Below are positions 8,576 to 17,241 of a DNA stretch of 64,000 bases, piece after piece. The stretch is from Gammaproteobacteria bacterium (lineage in GTDB: Bacteria; Pseudomonadota; Gammaproteobacteria; SZUA-229). The translations under genes were made by a program, and so were the position numbers. Below the pieces are notes generated by a model. That model saw nothing but the letters and a program-made list of their open reading frames with translations. It did not search any database and was not told the origin of the DNA. The DNA is taken from the NCBI GenBank assembly GCA_015488885.1, contig WFMW01000066.1, positions 29,057 to 93,056 on the forward strand, in the 5' to 3' direction. Position 1 is the stretch's first letter, and every line of letters starts with the position of its first letter.

Positions 8576-10279
8576 CTATATTGCTTGCAGTGGGTGTAAT
8601 ACAAAACAGACATTACCGTCTGTATTCTCAGCTAATTTAAGCTGGTAGCCTGTTTTCTGGGCAAGCTGATAACTTTGATATAAACCGATACCATAACCAT
8701 CATCAGACTCTAACGCCTGCTGAAAGAGAGCGTGATATTTATTTTCAGGAAAAGCTGAACCATTATCCATAACACAGAAAGTAATCAAATTATTACGGGT
8801 AAATAATCTGGCTTTTATCTTTAAAACCGGTTCCCGACTTTTTTTGTTTCTTGCATTTTCCAGCAGATTTTCTGCAACAGTATTAAAGGTTTCAAGAGGA
8901 ATATCGACATCATTTTTTATTGTACAGTTAAATTTAATATCAGCATCAGTATATCGGCTTTGCAGTTGTTGCCACCATTGTAGAATTGACCCTCGTTGGT
9001 TATCTACCGGTAATGACGACACGGGTGCTTTTAATTTATTTAACGTAGATTGTAATCGCTGCCCAAGTACCGGCATCTGTTTCTTTATAATGCAAAAGGT
9101 ATCTTCCAGATTGGCCTCATCGTCATTTATAATCTGTGTCATGGTTTGTGTAGCCTGGAGAATATTTTTAACATCATGGGTAAGTTTTGATCCGGTTTCA
9201 TAAATGGCCTGTAAATGTGCCTGCTTGATAATCTGCTGTTCCTGTAATTTGGCGCGATAATAAAATACCAGAACACGCAGGATAAGTTTTGCATGGATGG
9301 ATAAAGCAGGGCCTATTGGGGCAAATGTATAAATGATGATTTCAATTTTTTCATCATCATGAACTATCGGGTATTTACTTTTTTTACCTTCAAGATGGTT
9401 GCTTTCATTGTGATTATTAGCATAGGTTTGCCAGTAAACACCACACACCCATTGCTGACGGATAAGGTATTGCAGACTGGCATCTAGAAATTCTGCCGGG
9501 CGGTTACTGCTGCGAGCTTCTTCTGCGGCAATATGATTAATCCATTGTTCGAAGGGGCCGCCAATATTAAGGAGATATTTTTCCCATAGTTGTGCCAGTC
9601 CACCAATACCACCCGGCGGTGCCCATAACAGACTGCTGATGATTAAAAAGATACTTAAAATGATAATACTACTGATTAATGAGGGAATATAGGCCTGGCC
9701 GGTGGTAAATGAAACCAGTGCACTGCCCATGCAGAGAAAGATAATAAGCAAAACCACCATAAATCCACGTATAAAATCAACATGTTGCGAGGTGTTATCA
9801 TGCCCGGGTACAAGCAGTAAAAGTAAAGGACTTAATACAATGAACTGGCTGGCTGGCAACTGAAAAGCGGGGGAGAGCCCGGATAAACCAAATAACCGGG
9901 GGGTGCTGATAAGGATTAGCTGTAAAAAAAGAATAATTACCGCATAACCATAGATAATGCGATCAAACCCGCGATTAAAGATTCGTCCGGTTAGCAGAGA
10001 CATTAGAATGAGTAACCAGAACGCGCTAAGCCAGGGATTAAACCAGTAGATATAGGCTACAATTAGAAGCATTAATATAAGTAGACTGGGTAGACTAAAA
10101 GATTGCTGCTGTTTGAACAAAGGCTGCCAGAGTAAAAAAAAGCCAAAATGTAATATTAATAAACTTTGTGCAAGCAGGGCATTCTGCTGTGGTGAAATAG
10201 CCGCGAGCAGGCTAAATAACATTAACCCCAGAATACGGGATTCATTTTTTAATAATAATTTTGCGGGTTTAAGTTCCAT
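8576..10279 (-). CDS. Orphan membrane sensor histidine kinase (PrsK-like layout)
   Basis: A 567-residue protein. The first 220 residues are seven to eight hydrophobic segments. A GAF-like linker follows, then a dimerisation helix with KLTHDVKNILQATQ (phospho-acceptor His near residue 370), an N box (ENLLENARNKK), a D box (VMDNGSAF) and a G box (GYGIGLYQSYQLA). It should autophosphorylate on His and pass the phosphate to a regulator. No response regulator is adjacent; NtrC at 13.8 kb already has NtrB. The layout resembles PrsK of exopolysaccharide/PEP-CTERM loci, but no prsR or exosortase gene is in view. The gene is convergent with the pilus operon. Confidence 0.75.
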   Translation of the reverse strand: MELKPAKLLLKNESRILGLMLFSLLAAISPQQNALLAQSLLILHFGFFLLWQPLFKQQQSFSLPSLLILMLLIVAYIYWFNPWLSAFWLLILMSLLTGRIFNRGFDRIIYGYAVIILFLQLILISTPRLFGLSGLSPAFQLPASQFIVLSPLLLLLVPGHDNTSQHVDFIRGFMVVLLIIFLCMGSALVSFTTGQAYIPSLISSIIILSIFLIISSLLWAPPGGIGGLAQLWEKYLLNIGGPFEQWINHIAAEEARSSNRPAEFLDASLQYLIRQQWVCGVYWQTYANNHNESNHLEGKKSKYPIVHDDEKIEIIIYTFAPIGPALSIHAKLILRVLVFYYRAKLQEQQIIKQAHLQAIYETGSKLTHDVKNILQATQTMTQIINDDEANLEDTFCIIKKQMPVLGQRLQSTLNKLKAPVSSLPVDNQRGSILQWWQQLQSRYTDADIKFNCTIKNDVDIPLETFNTVAENLLENARNKKSREPVLKIKARLFTRNNLITFCVMDNGSAFPENKYHALFQQALESDDGYGIGLYQSYQLAQKTGYQLKLAENTDGNVCFVLHPLQAI

Positions 10280-10321
10280 ATGTGGAAGTGTAGAGCATAT
10301 TAATAGTATTCTCAGGATAAC

Positions 10322-10337
10322 TTACTAAGGCGAATAC
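10322..10337 (-). repeat. Copy 1 of a 15-base intergenic motif
   Basis: On the minus strand this reads TATTCGCCTTAGTAA. Near-identical copies lie at 13725-13739 and 26076-26090. This copy lies between the divergent kinase and ABC permease genes. Confidence 0.45.
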
Positions 10338-10373
10338 TGATTAATGTTTCAGCAATAAATGAGTAAGCAATAA

Positions 10374-11144
10374 ATGTTAAACCATATTATCATCATTTCA
10401 CAGTTTACCCTGTTAGAGTCACGACGAAACCGCCTGTTGCTGTTGGCATTGCTGGTTGTTGTTGCCGGATTCTTTCTGGTTGGGTTTGTTGGTCAACTTA
10501 CTTTAACTGATCACCACAAAACTCAGGTGGCATTACTGGCTGTTTACCTGAGGTTAAGTGCAGTGCTGCTGGTCAGTCTGTTTGTTGTCTCCAGTTCCAT
10601 TCGCGAACGACAGGATAAACTGCTCGAAATAGTGCTTGCCCTGCCCATTCATCGTAGCAGTTATTTTCTGGGTAAGTTAGCCGGGTTTATTCTTATCTCG
10701 GGCATTATCAGTCTATTGTTTGGTAGTGCATTAGTATTCTATGCACAACCGCAAATGGTCGTTATCTGGTGTCTGTCTTTATGGCTGGAGTTGATTCTGG
10801 TGGCGGCAATGAGCTTATTAATGCTGTTCAGTTTTAACCAGATGCCTGCCGCACTGGCTGCCGTGGTGGTCATTTATAGCGCATCACGTTTGATGACAAC
10901 TTTTTACCTGATGGCAAAGACACCCATTATTGAACACACATCAGTCGCCGAAAAATTTATTGATGGTTTTATTGCCATGCTGACATGGTTGTTACCCGAT
11001 CTAAGCCAGTTTACCCGGACACAATGGTTACTGGATAATCATGCCCACTGGCATCTGCTATTACCCCTGTCATTACAGACAGGTATTTATCTTGGCCTGT
11101 TATCCATGGTGGCTTTGTTTGATTTTTACCGGAAAAATTTTTAG
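10374..11144 (+). CDS. ABC-2 type transporter permease
   Basis: A 256-residue polytopic protein with about six hydrophobic segments. The loop SSSIRERQDKLLEIVLALPIHRSSYFLGK is the conserved coupling region of ABC-2 permeases. It starts divergently from the kinase and is followed after 27 bp by a membrane-anchored protein. The matching ATPase is probably the gene at 12996, separated by a prepilin gene. The substrate is unknown. Confidence 0.75.
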   Translation: MLNHIIIISQFTLLESRRNRLLLLALLVVVAGFFLVGFVGQLTLTDHHKTQVALLAVYLRLSAVLLVSLFVVSSSIRERQDKLLEIVLALPIHRSSYFLGKLAGFILISGIISLLFGSALVFYAQPQMVVIWCLSLWLELILVAAMSLLMLFSFNQMPAALAAVVVIYSASRLMTTFYLMAKTPIIEHTSVAEKFIDGFIAMLTWLLPDLSQFTRTQWLLDNHAHWHLLLPLSLQTGIYLGLLSMVALFDFYRKNF

Positions 11145-11171
11145 TTTTATGCTGCCACATGACAAAGTAAC

Positions 11172-11933
11172 ATGACTGCCTGGTTTGAAAATAAAGCGCG
11201 CCCTGTTGCCCAGCTACCGTGGTGGATAAAAACCGGCCTGTTGCTTGCGTTGCTGTGCCAGTTCGGCTGGCATTTTTATCAGCCAGCAGCCACAGCCAGA
11301 ATACGACCGTTACCTGCACCCATGTCAGCACAAGCTTACCGCTTAATGAGCCTGAATGAGCCGATTGCAACAGCAAAATATCTAAACCTGTGGTTACAGT
11401 CTTTCGATACTCAGCCGGGTATCAGCCTGTCATTTCAGCAACTTGATTATCATCGTGTCATTCAATGGCTGGATACCATATTAAAGCTTGACCCAAAGGG
11501 GCAGTATCCGCTACTGGTAGCGGCGCATATTTATGGCAGTATCCATAATCACCGTAAACAGCGAATGATGATGGATTATATTTTCCGCAAGTTTCAGCAA
11601 CACCCGGGCGCTTACTGGCGCTGGCTGGCACACGCGGTAATTATTGCCAAACACGAACTGAAAGATAACGCTCTGGCGTTAAAATATGCCGATGCACTGG
11701 CCAGCGCGTCAGCATCAAAAGCCACCCATGTGCCATACTGGGCCAGAGATTTAAAAATCATTCTACTGGAAGATATGGGTGAGCTTGAAGCTGCCAGAAT
11801 TATTGTGGGTGGTTTAATCAGCCATGGCGATATCCACGATCGGTATGAGGTTAAATTTTTAGTACAAAAATTAAAAACGCTTCAGCAAAAGTTGAAAGTT
11901 CGACACAAAGTCGAGAATTCGACACAGAAGTAA
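11172..11933 (+). CDS. Membrane-anchored helical-repeat protein, function unknown
   Basis: A 253-residue protein with one N-terminal membrane helix (WWIKTGLLLALLCQFGWHFY, about residues 16-35) and a soluble alpha-helical remainder resembling irregular TPR units (DPKGQYPLLVAAHIYGSI, HPGAYWRWLAHAVIIA, ELEAARIIVGGLI). It follows the ABC permease by 27 bp, suggesting an accessory part of that transporter. I do not recognise a named family. Confidence 0.6.
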   Translation: MTAWFENKARPVAQLPWWIKTGLLLALLCQFGWHFYQPAATARIRPLPAPMSAQAYRLMSLNEPIATAKYLNLWLQSFDTQPGISLSFQQLDYHRVIQWLDTILKLDPKGQYPLLVAAHIYGSIHNHRKQRMMMDYIFRKFQQHPGAYWRWLAHAVIIAKHELKDNALALKYADALASASASKATHVPYWARDLKIILLEDMGELEAARIIVGGLISHGDIHDRYEVKFLVQKLKTLQQKLKVRHKVENSTQK

Positions 11934-12045
11934 GCAATAAATCCATGATTTTAAGGCAGAATAACAGGTAAACTGGGCTTATATAGACTATATAAAGGTT
12001 GGTATATTTATTGCTTTAGAATCAACAATGGCAATGTGGTATTAA

Positions 12046-12075
12046 ATCAGGATATTTAAGGTTCAATATCCTGAT
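12046..12075. repeat. Perfect 11-bp inverted repeat before the prepilin gene
   Basis: Arms ATCAGGATATT (12046-12056) and AATATCCTGAT (12065-12075) flank an 8-base loop, 22 bp before the ATG at 12098. There is no T-run, so a terminator is unlikely. It could be an operator or a 5' leader hairpin. Confidence 0.6.
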
Positions 12076-12097
12076 CATCGCCAGGGTGGCTATCACA

Positions 12098-12865
12098 ATG
12101 AATGAACAAATCTACACAAGCAGGTCAACTATGGCATTAAAAATAACAGCTGATACCAGAAAACAGTCCGGTTTTACCTTAATTGAAATTGCAATCGTGC
12201 TGGTTATTATTGGATTATTACTGGGTGGTGTCTTAAAGGGCCAGCAATTAATTAACACAGCTCGAGTGCGTGCATTAGATAATAATATCAATGGTATTAC
12301 TTCTGCATGGTTTAGTTTTTCTGATCGCTACAGGGCTTTCCCGGGAGATTATGCTCAGGCATCAACAAATCTGCCTGGCATCACAAATAATGGTGATGGT
12401 AATGGTCTGGTTGGTGATAAGGCTGGTAGTGATGACCCCATAGAGCGAGCTCTGGTCTGGTCAGATTTACAGGCAGCCGGCTACATAACAGGTAGTTACC
12501 CTGATCCAACTAAACCATCCACAACCATTGCAAATAACGAATATGCCTGCCCTATTACAGCTTGCCCTGATAATGGTTTTGGCCAGGGCATGGTAATTAC
12601 TTATAATTCTTTACAGCAACAACCTGGTGGTGCAGGGCAACCTCCAAAAGCACATGAGCTTATTTCTGGACGTGCCATTCCCTCTGATGTATTAGCTGAA
12701 CTTGACAGAAAGATTGATGATGGAACAGCTAAAGCGGGTTCGATGCGCCTGGGTATAGGCGGTGCAGGATGGGATGATGCTGCCGCAACCAAATGCCTTA
12801 GCGGGAATAATTATGAAATGCAAACACCCAGTGGAAATTGCGCGGCGGTATTCAGAAATTTCTGA
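12098..12865 (+). CDS. Type IV prepilin located among ABC transporter genes
   Basis: A prepilin with the classic QSG / FTLIEIAIVLVIIGLLLGG processing site and mature Glu5. The start is uncertain. ATG 12098 has AGGGTGG 8 bp upstream but gives a 25-residue leader; ATG 12131 has AGGT 5 bp upstream and a more usual 14-residue leader. The C-terminal half has two cysteine pairs (CPITACP, and CLSGN...GNC near the end), as in disulfide-loop pilins. It sits between the permease/TPR pair and the ATPase, about 160 and 130 bp from each, and may have its own promoter. Whether it belongs to the 1-8.5 kb pilus is unknown. Confidence 0.75.
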   Translation: MNEQIYTSRSTMALKITADTRKQSGFTLIEIAIVLVIIGLLLGGVLKGQQLINTARVRALDNNINGITSAWFSFSDRYRAFPGDYAQASTNLPGITNNGDGNGLVGDKAGSDDPIERALVWSDLQAAGYITGSYPDPTKPSTTIANNEYACPITACPDNGFGQGMVITYNSLQQQPGGAGQPPKAHELISGRAIPSDVLAELDRKIDDGTAKAGSMRLGIGGAGWDDAAATKCLSGNNYEMQTPSGNCAAVFRNF

Positions 12866-12995
12866 TTCATACCCTCAAACAAGCCATGCTAATTCCCATA
12901 CTCTGCGTATGAACCCATACCTCAGCCAGGATTCTTCAGCCATGGTATGCATCCCCACGCAGAAGCGAGGGCGCGAGAAATAAAGCATTGTTATC

Positions 12996-13706
12996 ATGAA
13001 ACTTATCGACTGTCGGCAGCTTCAAAAAACCTATGCTGATAAACAGGTTTTAAATGGTGTAAATTTTACGGTTAAACAGGGTGAGTTTTTTGGTCTGGTG
13101 GGGGTCAATGGTTGCGGTAAATCCACACTCATCAAATGCATATTGAATTTATGCGCCATAGATGCCGGTAGCATTACCTTATCCGGCCATAGCCATTATA
13201 AGGATAAAGCCAGAAATTTTATTGCTTATCTGCCCGATCAGTTTTCCCTGCCCGTCTGGTTAAAAACCAGCGATTTTTTATACTATATGTTAAAGCTGCA
13301 TAATGTGCCTCGGCAGGATAAAGTCATCCATGCCATGCTGGTATCGTTAGGCCTGGAGACTCATATTTTAAGGTTGTCGGTAAAGCAGCTTTCCAAAGGG
13401 ATGGCGCAAAAAATTGGTCTGGCCATCTGTCTGTTAAGCAGGAAACCATTATTGATACTGGATGAACCCATGAGCGGCCTTGATCCAGAAGCGCGGGTTC
13501 TATTAAAACGACAATTGCAGAGAGCGAAACAAAATGGCATCAGTATTTTTTTTAGTTCGCATATTCTGGCCGATGTTGATGAGCTGGCTGATACTATGGC
13601 TGTCCTACATCATGCCAAAATGCGTTTTACCGGTTCCCCTGACATTTTCAAAGAGGATTATCAGGGTGAAACGCTTGAACAGGCCTATATGAACTGTATA
13701 GGTTGA
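12996..13706 (+). CDS. ABC transporter ATP-binding protein
   Basis: A 236-residue ATPase with Walker A GVNGCGKST (about residues 35-43), a Q-loop (LPDQFSLP), signature LSKGM in place of LSGGQ, Walker B LLILDEPMSGLDPEA, and an H-loop (FFSSHILADVDE). This is the architecture of ABC-2 export ATPases. It probably pairs with the permease at 10374. It is followed by a short AT-rich gap and then convergent ntrC. Confidence 0.85.
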   Translation: MKLIDCRQLQKTYADKQVLNGVNFTVKQGEFFGLVGVNGCGKSTLIKCILNLCAIDAGSITLSGHSHYKDKARNFIAYLPDQFSLPVWLKTSDFLYYMLKLHNVPRQDKVIHAMLVSLGLETHILRLSVKQLSKGMAQKIGLAICLLSRKPLLILDEPMSGLDPEARVLLKRQLQRAKQNGISIFFSSHILADVDELADTMAVLHHAKMRFTGSPDIFKEDYQGETLEQAYMNCIG

Positions 13707-13724
13707 ACAAAGTTGCCTGATTAG

Positions 13725-13739
13725 TGTTCGCCTTAATAA
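13725..13739 (+). repeat. Copy 2 of a 15-base intergenic motif
   Basis: TGTTCGCCTTAATAA, one mismatch from the copy at 26076. It lies 18 bp after the ABC ATPase stop. Confidence 0.45.
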
Positions 13740-13786
13740 AAGCAAAAATAAAAAACTTTATGTAATCAATGGGTTTTTACTGGCAG

Positions 13787-15187
13787 CTATAATTTCAATT
13801 CTTTAAGTTTTCGAGTGAGTGTATTTCTACCCCAGCCAAGTAATTTAGCCGCATCATTTTTTCTGCCATTGGTTTTTTGTAATGCTTCCTTAATTAAGAT
13901 TTCTTCAACAGATGAAATGATATTGGCACCAATTTCAGTGTCACCTGCCAGTAATTGCCGGGTGACTGCTGCAGCTAATGCCTGTTTCCAGTCATTGCTG
14001 GATGCTGATGTGGTCGCCGCAGTCTCCTGTGCTGCCATTAATTCTTCAGGCAGATCAGACAGGTGAATAATATTGCCCGATGTCATCACTGCCAGCCAGT
14101 GACAGGTGTTTTCAATTTGCCGGACATTGCCCGGCCAGGTTAATGTTGATAGATAGTCAATAACGTCAGGTTGCAACTGTTTTGCTTCAACTTTGAGTTC
14201 TTTTATGGCGCGTTGCAGAAAAAGTTCAAGTAATGCTGGAATATCTTCACGACGCTCACGTAAAGGCGGTAGTTGAATACGAATAACATTCAGACGATGA
14301 AACAGATCTTCACGAAACAACCCCTGCTTGACATGTTCCTCAAGGTTTTGATGAGTAGCTGCAATGACTCTTACATTAACTTTTATCGGGGTGTGACCGC
14401 CGACCCGGTAGAAGACCCCATCGGCTAGTACACGTAACAGACGTGTTTGTAACTCTGCGGGCATATCACCAATTTCATCCAGAAACAGAGTACCGCCGTC
14501 GGCCTGTTCAAAACGTCCCTTACGTTGTGCCTGGGCACCGGTAAAAGCGCCTCTTTCATGGCCAAATAATTCTGATTCGAGTAATTCCTTTGGAATGGCT
14601 GCGGTATTAATAGCAATAAAAGCCTGGTTGGAACGTGGACTATGCTTATGTAATGATTTTGCCACAAGTTCTTTTCCAGTGCCCGATTCTCCGGTAATTA
14701 ATACACTGATAACAGAATTTGACAGCCGACCAATACTACGAAATACTGCCTGCATAGCCGGGGCTTTACCAATAATTTCCGGGCTATTTTCCAGTGGCAG
14801 GGTTTCAATTAGCTGTTGATGATGGTTGCAGGCGCGTTGGGCAATTTCGACAGCATCATCAATATCAAAAGGTTTTGGCAAATACTCGAAGGCACCGCCC
14901 TGATAGGCAGATATGGCACTATCAAGATCAGTATGTGCGGTCATAATAATAACCGGCAGGTCAGGGTATTGTTCACCGAGTTGCTGGAGTAATTCAAAAC
15001 CGTCAATGCCCGGCATACGAATGTCTGTAATAATCGCATCAGGTTTATTTTGTTGCAACTGCTGGAGTATTCGGCTGCCATTTTCAAAACTGGTAACAGA
15101 CAGACCTGCTGCCTGCAAGGCTTTTTTTAATACCCAGCGGATGGAATCATCATCATCAATAATCCAGATATGACGTTGTTCTGTCAT
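13787..15187 (-). CDS. ntrC: Nitrogen regulation response regulator NtrC
   Basis: A 466-residue sigma-54 activator. The receiver domain has acidic residues DDDD near 11-14, the phospho-acceptor Asp near 55 and Lys in the PKPF loop. The AAA+ domain has Walker A GESGTGKE, the sigma-54 contact loop GAFTGA, and Walker B FLDEIGDMP. The C-terminal Fis-type helix-turn-helix includes TNGRKNDAAKLLGWGRNTLTRKL. It overlaps ntrB by 4 bp (ATGA), so the pair is translationally coupled. Likely targets visible here are the sigma-54 promoters upstream of glnA and of the nitrate transporter. Confidence 0.95.
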   Translation of the reverse strand: MTEQRHIWIIDDDDSIRWVLKKALQAAGLSVTSFENGSRILQQLQQNKPDAIITDIRMPGIDGFELLQQLGEQYPDLPVIIMTAHTDLDSAISAYQGGAFEYLPKPFDIDDAVEIAQRACNHHQQLIETLPLENSPEIIGKAPAMQAVFRSIGRLSNSVISVLITGESGTGKELVAKSLHKHSPRSNQAFIAINTAAIPKELLESELFGHERGAFTGAQAQRKGRFEQADGGTLFLDEIGDMPAELQTRLLRVLADGVFYRVGGHTPIKVNVRVIAATHQNLEEHVKQGLFREDLFHRLNVIRIQLPPLRERREDIPALLELFLQRAIKELKVEAKQLQPDVIDYLSTLTWPGNVRQIENTCHWLAVMTSGNIIHLSDLPEELMAAQETAATTSASSNDWKQALAAAVTRQLLAGDTEIGANIISSVEEILIKEALQKTNGRKNDAAKLLGWGRNTLTRKLKELKL

Positions 15188-16308
15188 GAATTTGCTCCAT
15201 GTTGTATTGCATCATGTTGTCGTTTGTCAGGTAGCAGGATGGGTAATAATATCGTAAACACCGTTTCTCCAGGCGTGCTGGAAAATTCAATCAATCCCTT
15301 ATGCTGCTGTACCAGCGATTGTGCAATCGATAAACCCAGCCCGGTTCCATCAGCACGTCCGGTTATCATTGGCAGGAATATTTTTTCCTGCAAATTACTG
15401 GCAACACCATTACCGTTATCAATGATCTCAATGGATGCAACCAGTGGGTAGCTGGTGATACCGATTGTGCAGTGACGTCGAGCACGGGTTCTAAAAATAA
15501 TCATACCGTCTTTATCAATGGCTGCAATAGCATTACGGGTTATATTTAATATGACCTGAATTAACATGGATTCATCAGCTTCCAGATCTGGAATACTGGG
15601 GTCGTAATCCGTGAGCAGTTTAATGGATGGCTTATCTTTATCAAGGCTTTCCCTGAGTTCTGCTGTAACCAGCTGGCGTACATGTTCAATGATTTTGTGC
15701 ACGTTTATAGTGGTTTTGTTAGGTAACTCGTGCGGCCCTACCATTCTATCCACCAGGTTTTTCAGGCGATCCGCTTCATTGATAATAATCCGGGTAAACG
15801 TTTTGTTTTTTTCATCCAGTTCACGTTCAAGGAGCTGTGCTGCACCACGCAACCCACCCAGTGGATTTTTGATTTCATGGGCCAGACCACGTAGCAGTGC
15901 TTTGCTGGCATCATGTTGTGTTAACAGCTTTTCTTCCTGTGAATAGCGTTGAATATGATTAAGCGACGTGAATTCAAGTAATAAAAAGTGGCCATCAGCT
16001 TTATATTCAAGCGGCGATACAGAAAAATCAACATGAACAGTTGTATTGTTATGTATGTTGAGCTGTGTTTCATAGCGTGTGAATGGGTGGCCGGAAATCA
16101 ATGTGCGCGACAGGCGGTCATAAAATTCATGTTCATTAATAATGAGTTGGTGAATATTACGGTTGTGTGCTCGATTACTGCTAAAATGAAATAACATTTC
16201 GGCTGATGGATTCATGCATTCAATATTCAGCTTGTCACCAATAATAATGATGGCAGTATGCAGATTATCGAGTATTGCCTGTTGTGAATTGTGTGTATTG
16301 TTGTTCAT
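15184..16308 (-). CDS. ntrB: Nitrogen regulation sensor kinase NtrB
   Basis: A 374-residue soluble histidine kinase without membrane segments. It has an N-terminal PAS domain (about 10-115), an H box LAHEIKNPLGGLRGAAQLLE, an N box (ILNITRNAIAAI), a D box (EIIDNGNGV) and a G box (GRADGTGLGLSIAQSLV). In the family it phosphorylates NtrC under nitrogen limitation and is switched by the PII protein, which is not in this window. It is coupled to ntrC by a 4-bp overlap and lies about 110 bp after the DUF4124 gene. Confidence 0.95.
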   Translation of the reverse strand: MNNNTHNSQQAILDNLHTAIIIIGDKLNIECMNPSAEMLFHFSSNRAHNRNIHQLIINEHEFYDRLSRTLISGHPFTRYETQLNIHNNTTVHVDFSVSPLEYKADGHFLLLEFTSLNHIQRYSQEEKLLTQHDASKALLRGLAHEIKNPLGGLRGAAQLLERELDEKNKTFTRIIINEADRLKNLVDRMVGPHELPNKTTINVHKIIEHVRQLVTAELRESLDKDKPSIKLLTDYDPSIPDLEADESMLIQVILNITRNAIAAIDKDGMIIFRTRARRHCTIGITSYPLVASIEIIDNGNGVASNLQEKIFLPMITGRADGTGLGLSIAQSLVQQHKGLIEFSSTPGETVFTILLPILLPDKRQHDAIQHGANS

Positions 16309-16419
16309 ACATAACCTTTATCTAAGCTTATGCAAAAAACATACCAGTTAATATAGTTCTATATCAGGGAAAATATTAACTTTTCTTAGCACAGGTCAGG
16401 AGCCCGTTAGAGATGCTAT

Positions 16420-16977
16420 TTAAAGTTTTTTTGCCGGTGACGATTTTGGCACAATGCTATGTTTAATATAAATGATAACAGGGTTGCTGCGTTTTATTAG
16501 CCTGTTTTTGCTATTGCGCAGCATTAACTGGAGTTTGTGCGTGCCACGCTCAACAAAACCTAGCTGGAATTTTAGTTGCGTGGATTTTTTTATTACTGTT
16601 TTACCATCCATAAGTAGCTGAAAGTAATCATCGGATTTTGTCAATAATGCAGGTGATACTGCCACATTGATGGTCAGATTATTGTTATTCCAGATAGTTT
16701 GCTGATTTTTTGGAGAAAGGATGGTTAATTTTTTATAACTAGCAGTGCTGGATGGGGTCTGCGGCGACATGGGTTTTTTAGCATCAGGTTCTTGTTTTGT
16801 CGTTCCCGGGTTACCCGTTTCAATAATCGATAAAGATTCAGGATTAATTTTTTTTGCATGGGCAAAAGGGGTGTCAGAATAAGAAACATTACCGTTCTCG
16901 TCTATGCCTTTATACAGCGCAGCATGAACGGTTAATGAGCTAAACAATAACAGACAGGAGAAAATCGATTTCATCAA
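16420..16977 (-). CDS. Secreted DUF4124 protein
   Basis: A 185-residue protein with a signal peptide (MMKSIFSCLLLFSSLTVHA) and an immediate DUF4124-type segment (ALYKGIDENGNVSYSDTPF). A Ser/Pro-rich linker follows, then a beta-sandwich-like C-terminal domain (LTINVAVSPALL...). DUF4124 proteins are often found between glnA and ntrBC in gammaproteobacteria, as here, but their function is not established. It is likely periplasmic. Confidence 0.75.
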   Translation of the reverse strand: MMKSIFSCLLLFSSLTVHAALYKGIDENGNVSYSDTPFAHAKKINPESLSIIETGNPGTTKQEPDAKKPMSPQTPSSTASYKKLTILSPKNQQTIWNNNNLTINVAVSPALLTKSDDYFQLLMDGKTVIKKSTQLKFQLGFVERGTHKLQLMLRNSKNRLIKRSNPVIIYIKHSIVPKSSPAKKL

Positions 16978-17161
16978 ACAAGCATAGTCGTTACTTTTGC
17001 CGGGCGCAAATTTTTTTAAAAATGCATAGTGAGATGTTTGTGAGACCTCGGGTTATAATTGGTTATTGTAAAATAATATGATAAAAATTTTACTGCTGAT
17101 TGCCGCCCGCAACGGGGCTTATTATAAAAAATTGTCAGTCAGCTGGATTGACCGGGCAACA

Positions 17162-17187
17162 AAAAGCCCTGTTAATACAGGGCTTTT
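17162..17187. terminator. Bidirectional Rho-independent terminator below glnA
   Basis: Stem AAAAGCCCTG / CAGGGCTTTT with loop TTAATA, giving an A-run on one side and a T-run on the other. It lies about 55 bp beyond the glnA stop and would limit read-through into the DUF4124-ntrBC genes. Confidence 0.85.
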
Positions 17188-17197
17188 ATATAATACC

Positions 17198-17220
17198 CTG
17201 CCTTGTTATAAGCAAGGCAG
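17198..17220. terminator. Second hairpin after glnA
   Basis: Perfect arms CTGCCTTG / CAAGGCAG around a 7-base loop, 22 bp beyond the glnA stop. It has no strong T-run, so it may pause polymerase or stabilise the 3' end. Confidence 0.5.
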
Positions 17221-17241
17221 TCATTTCAGTATCGAAGCAAA

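Noticed and set aside
12866..12995. A continued or frameshifted pilin C-terminus after 12865
   Set aside because: The alternate frame has no pilin-like sequence and the pilin ends cleanly after a disulfide-loop-like tail.
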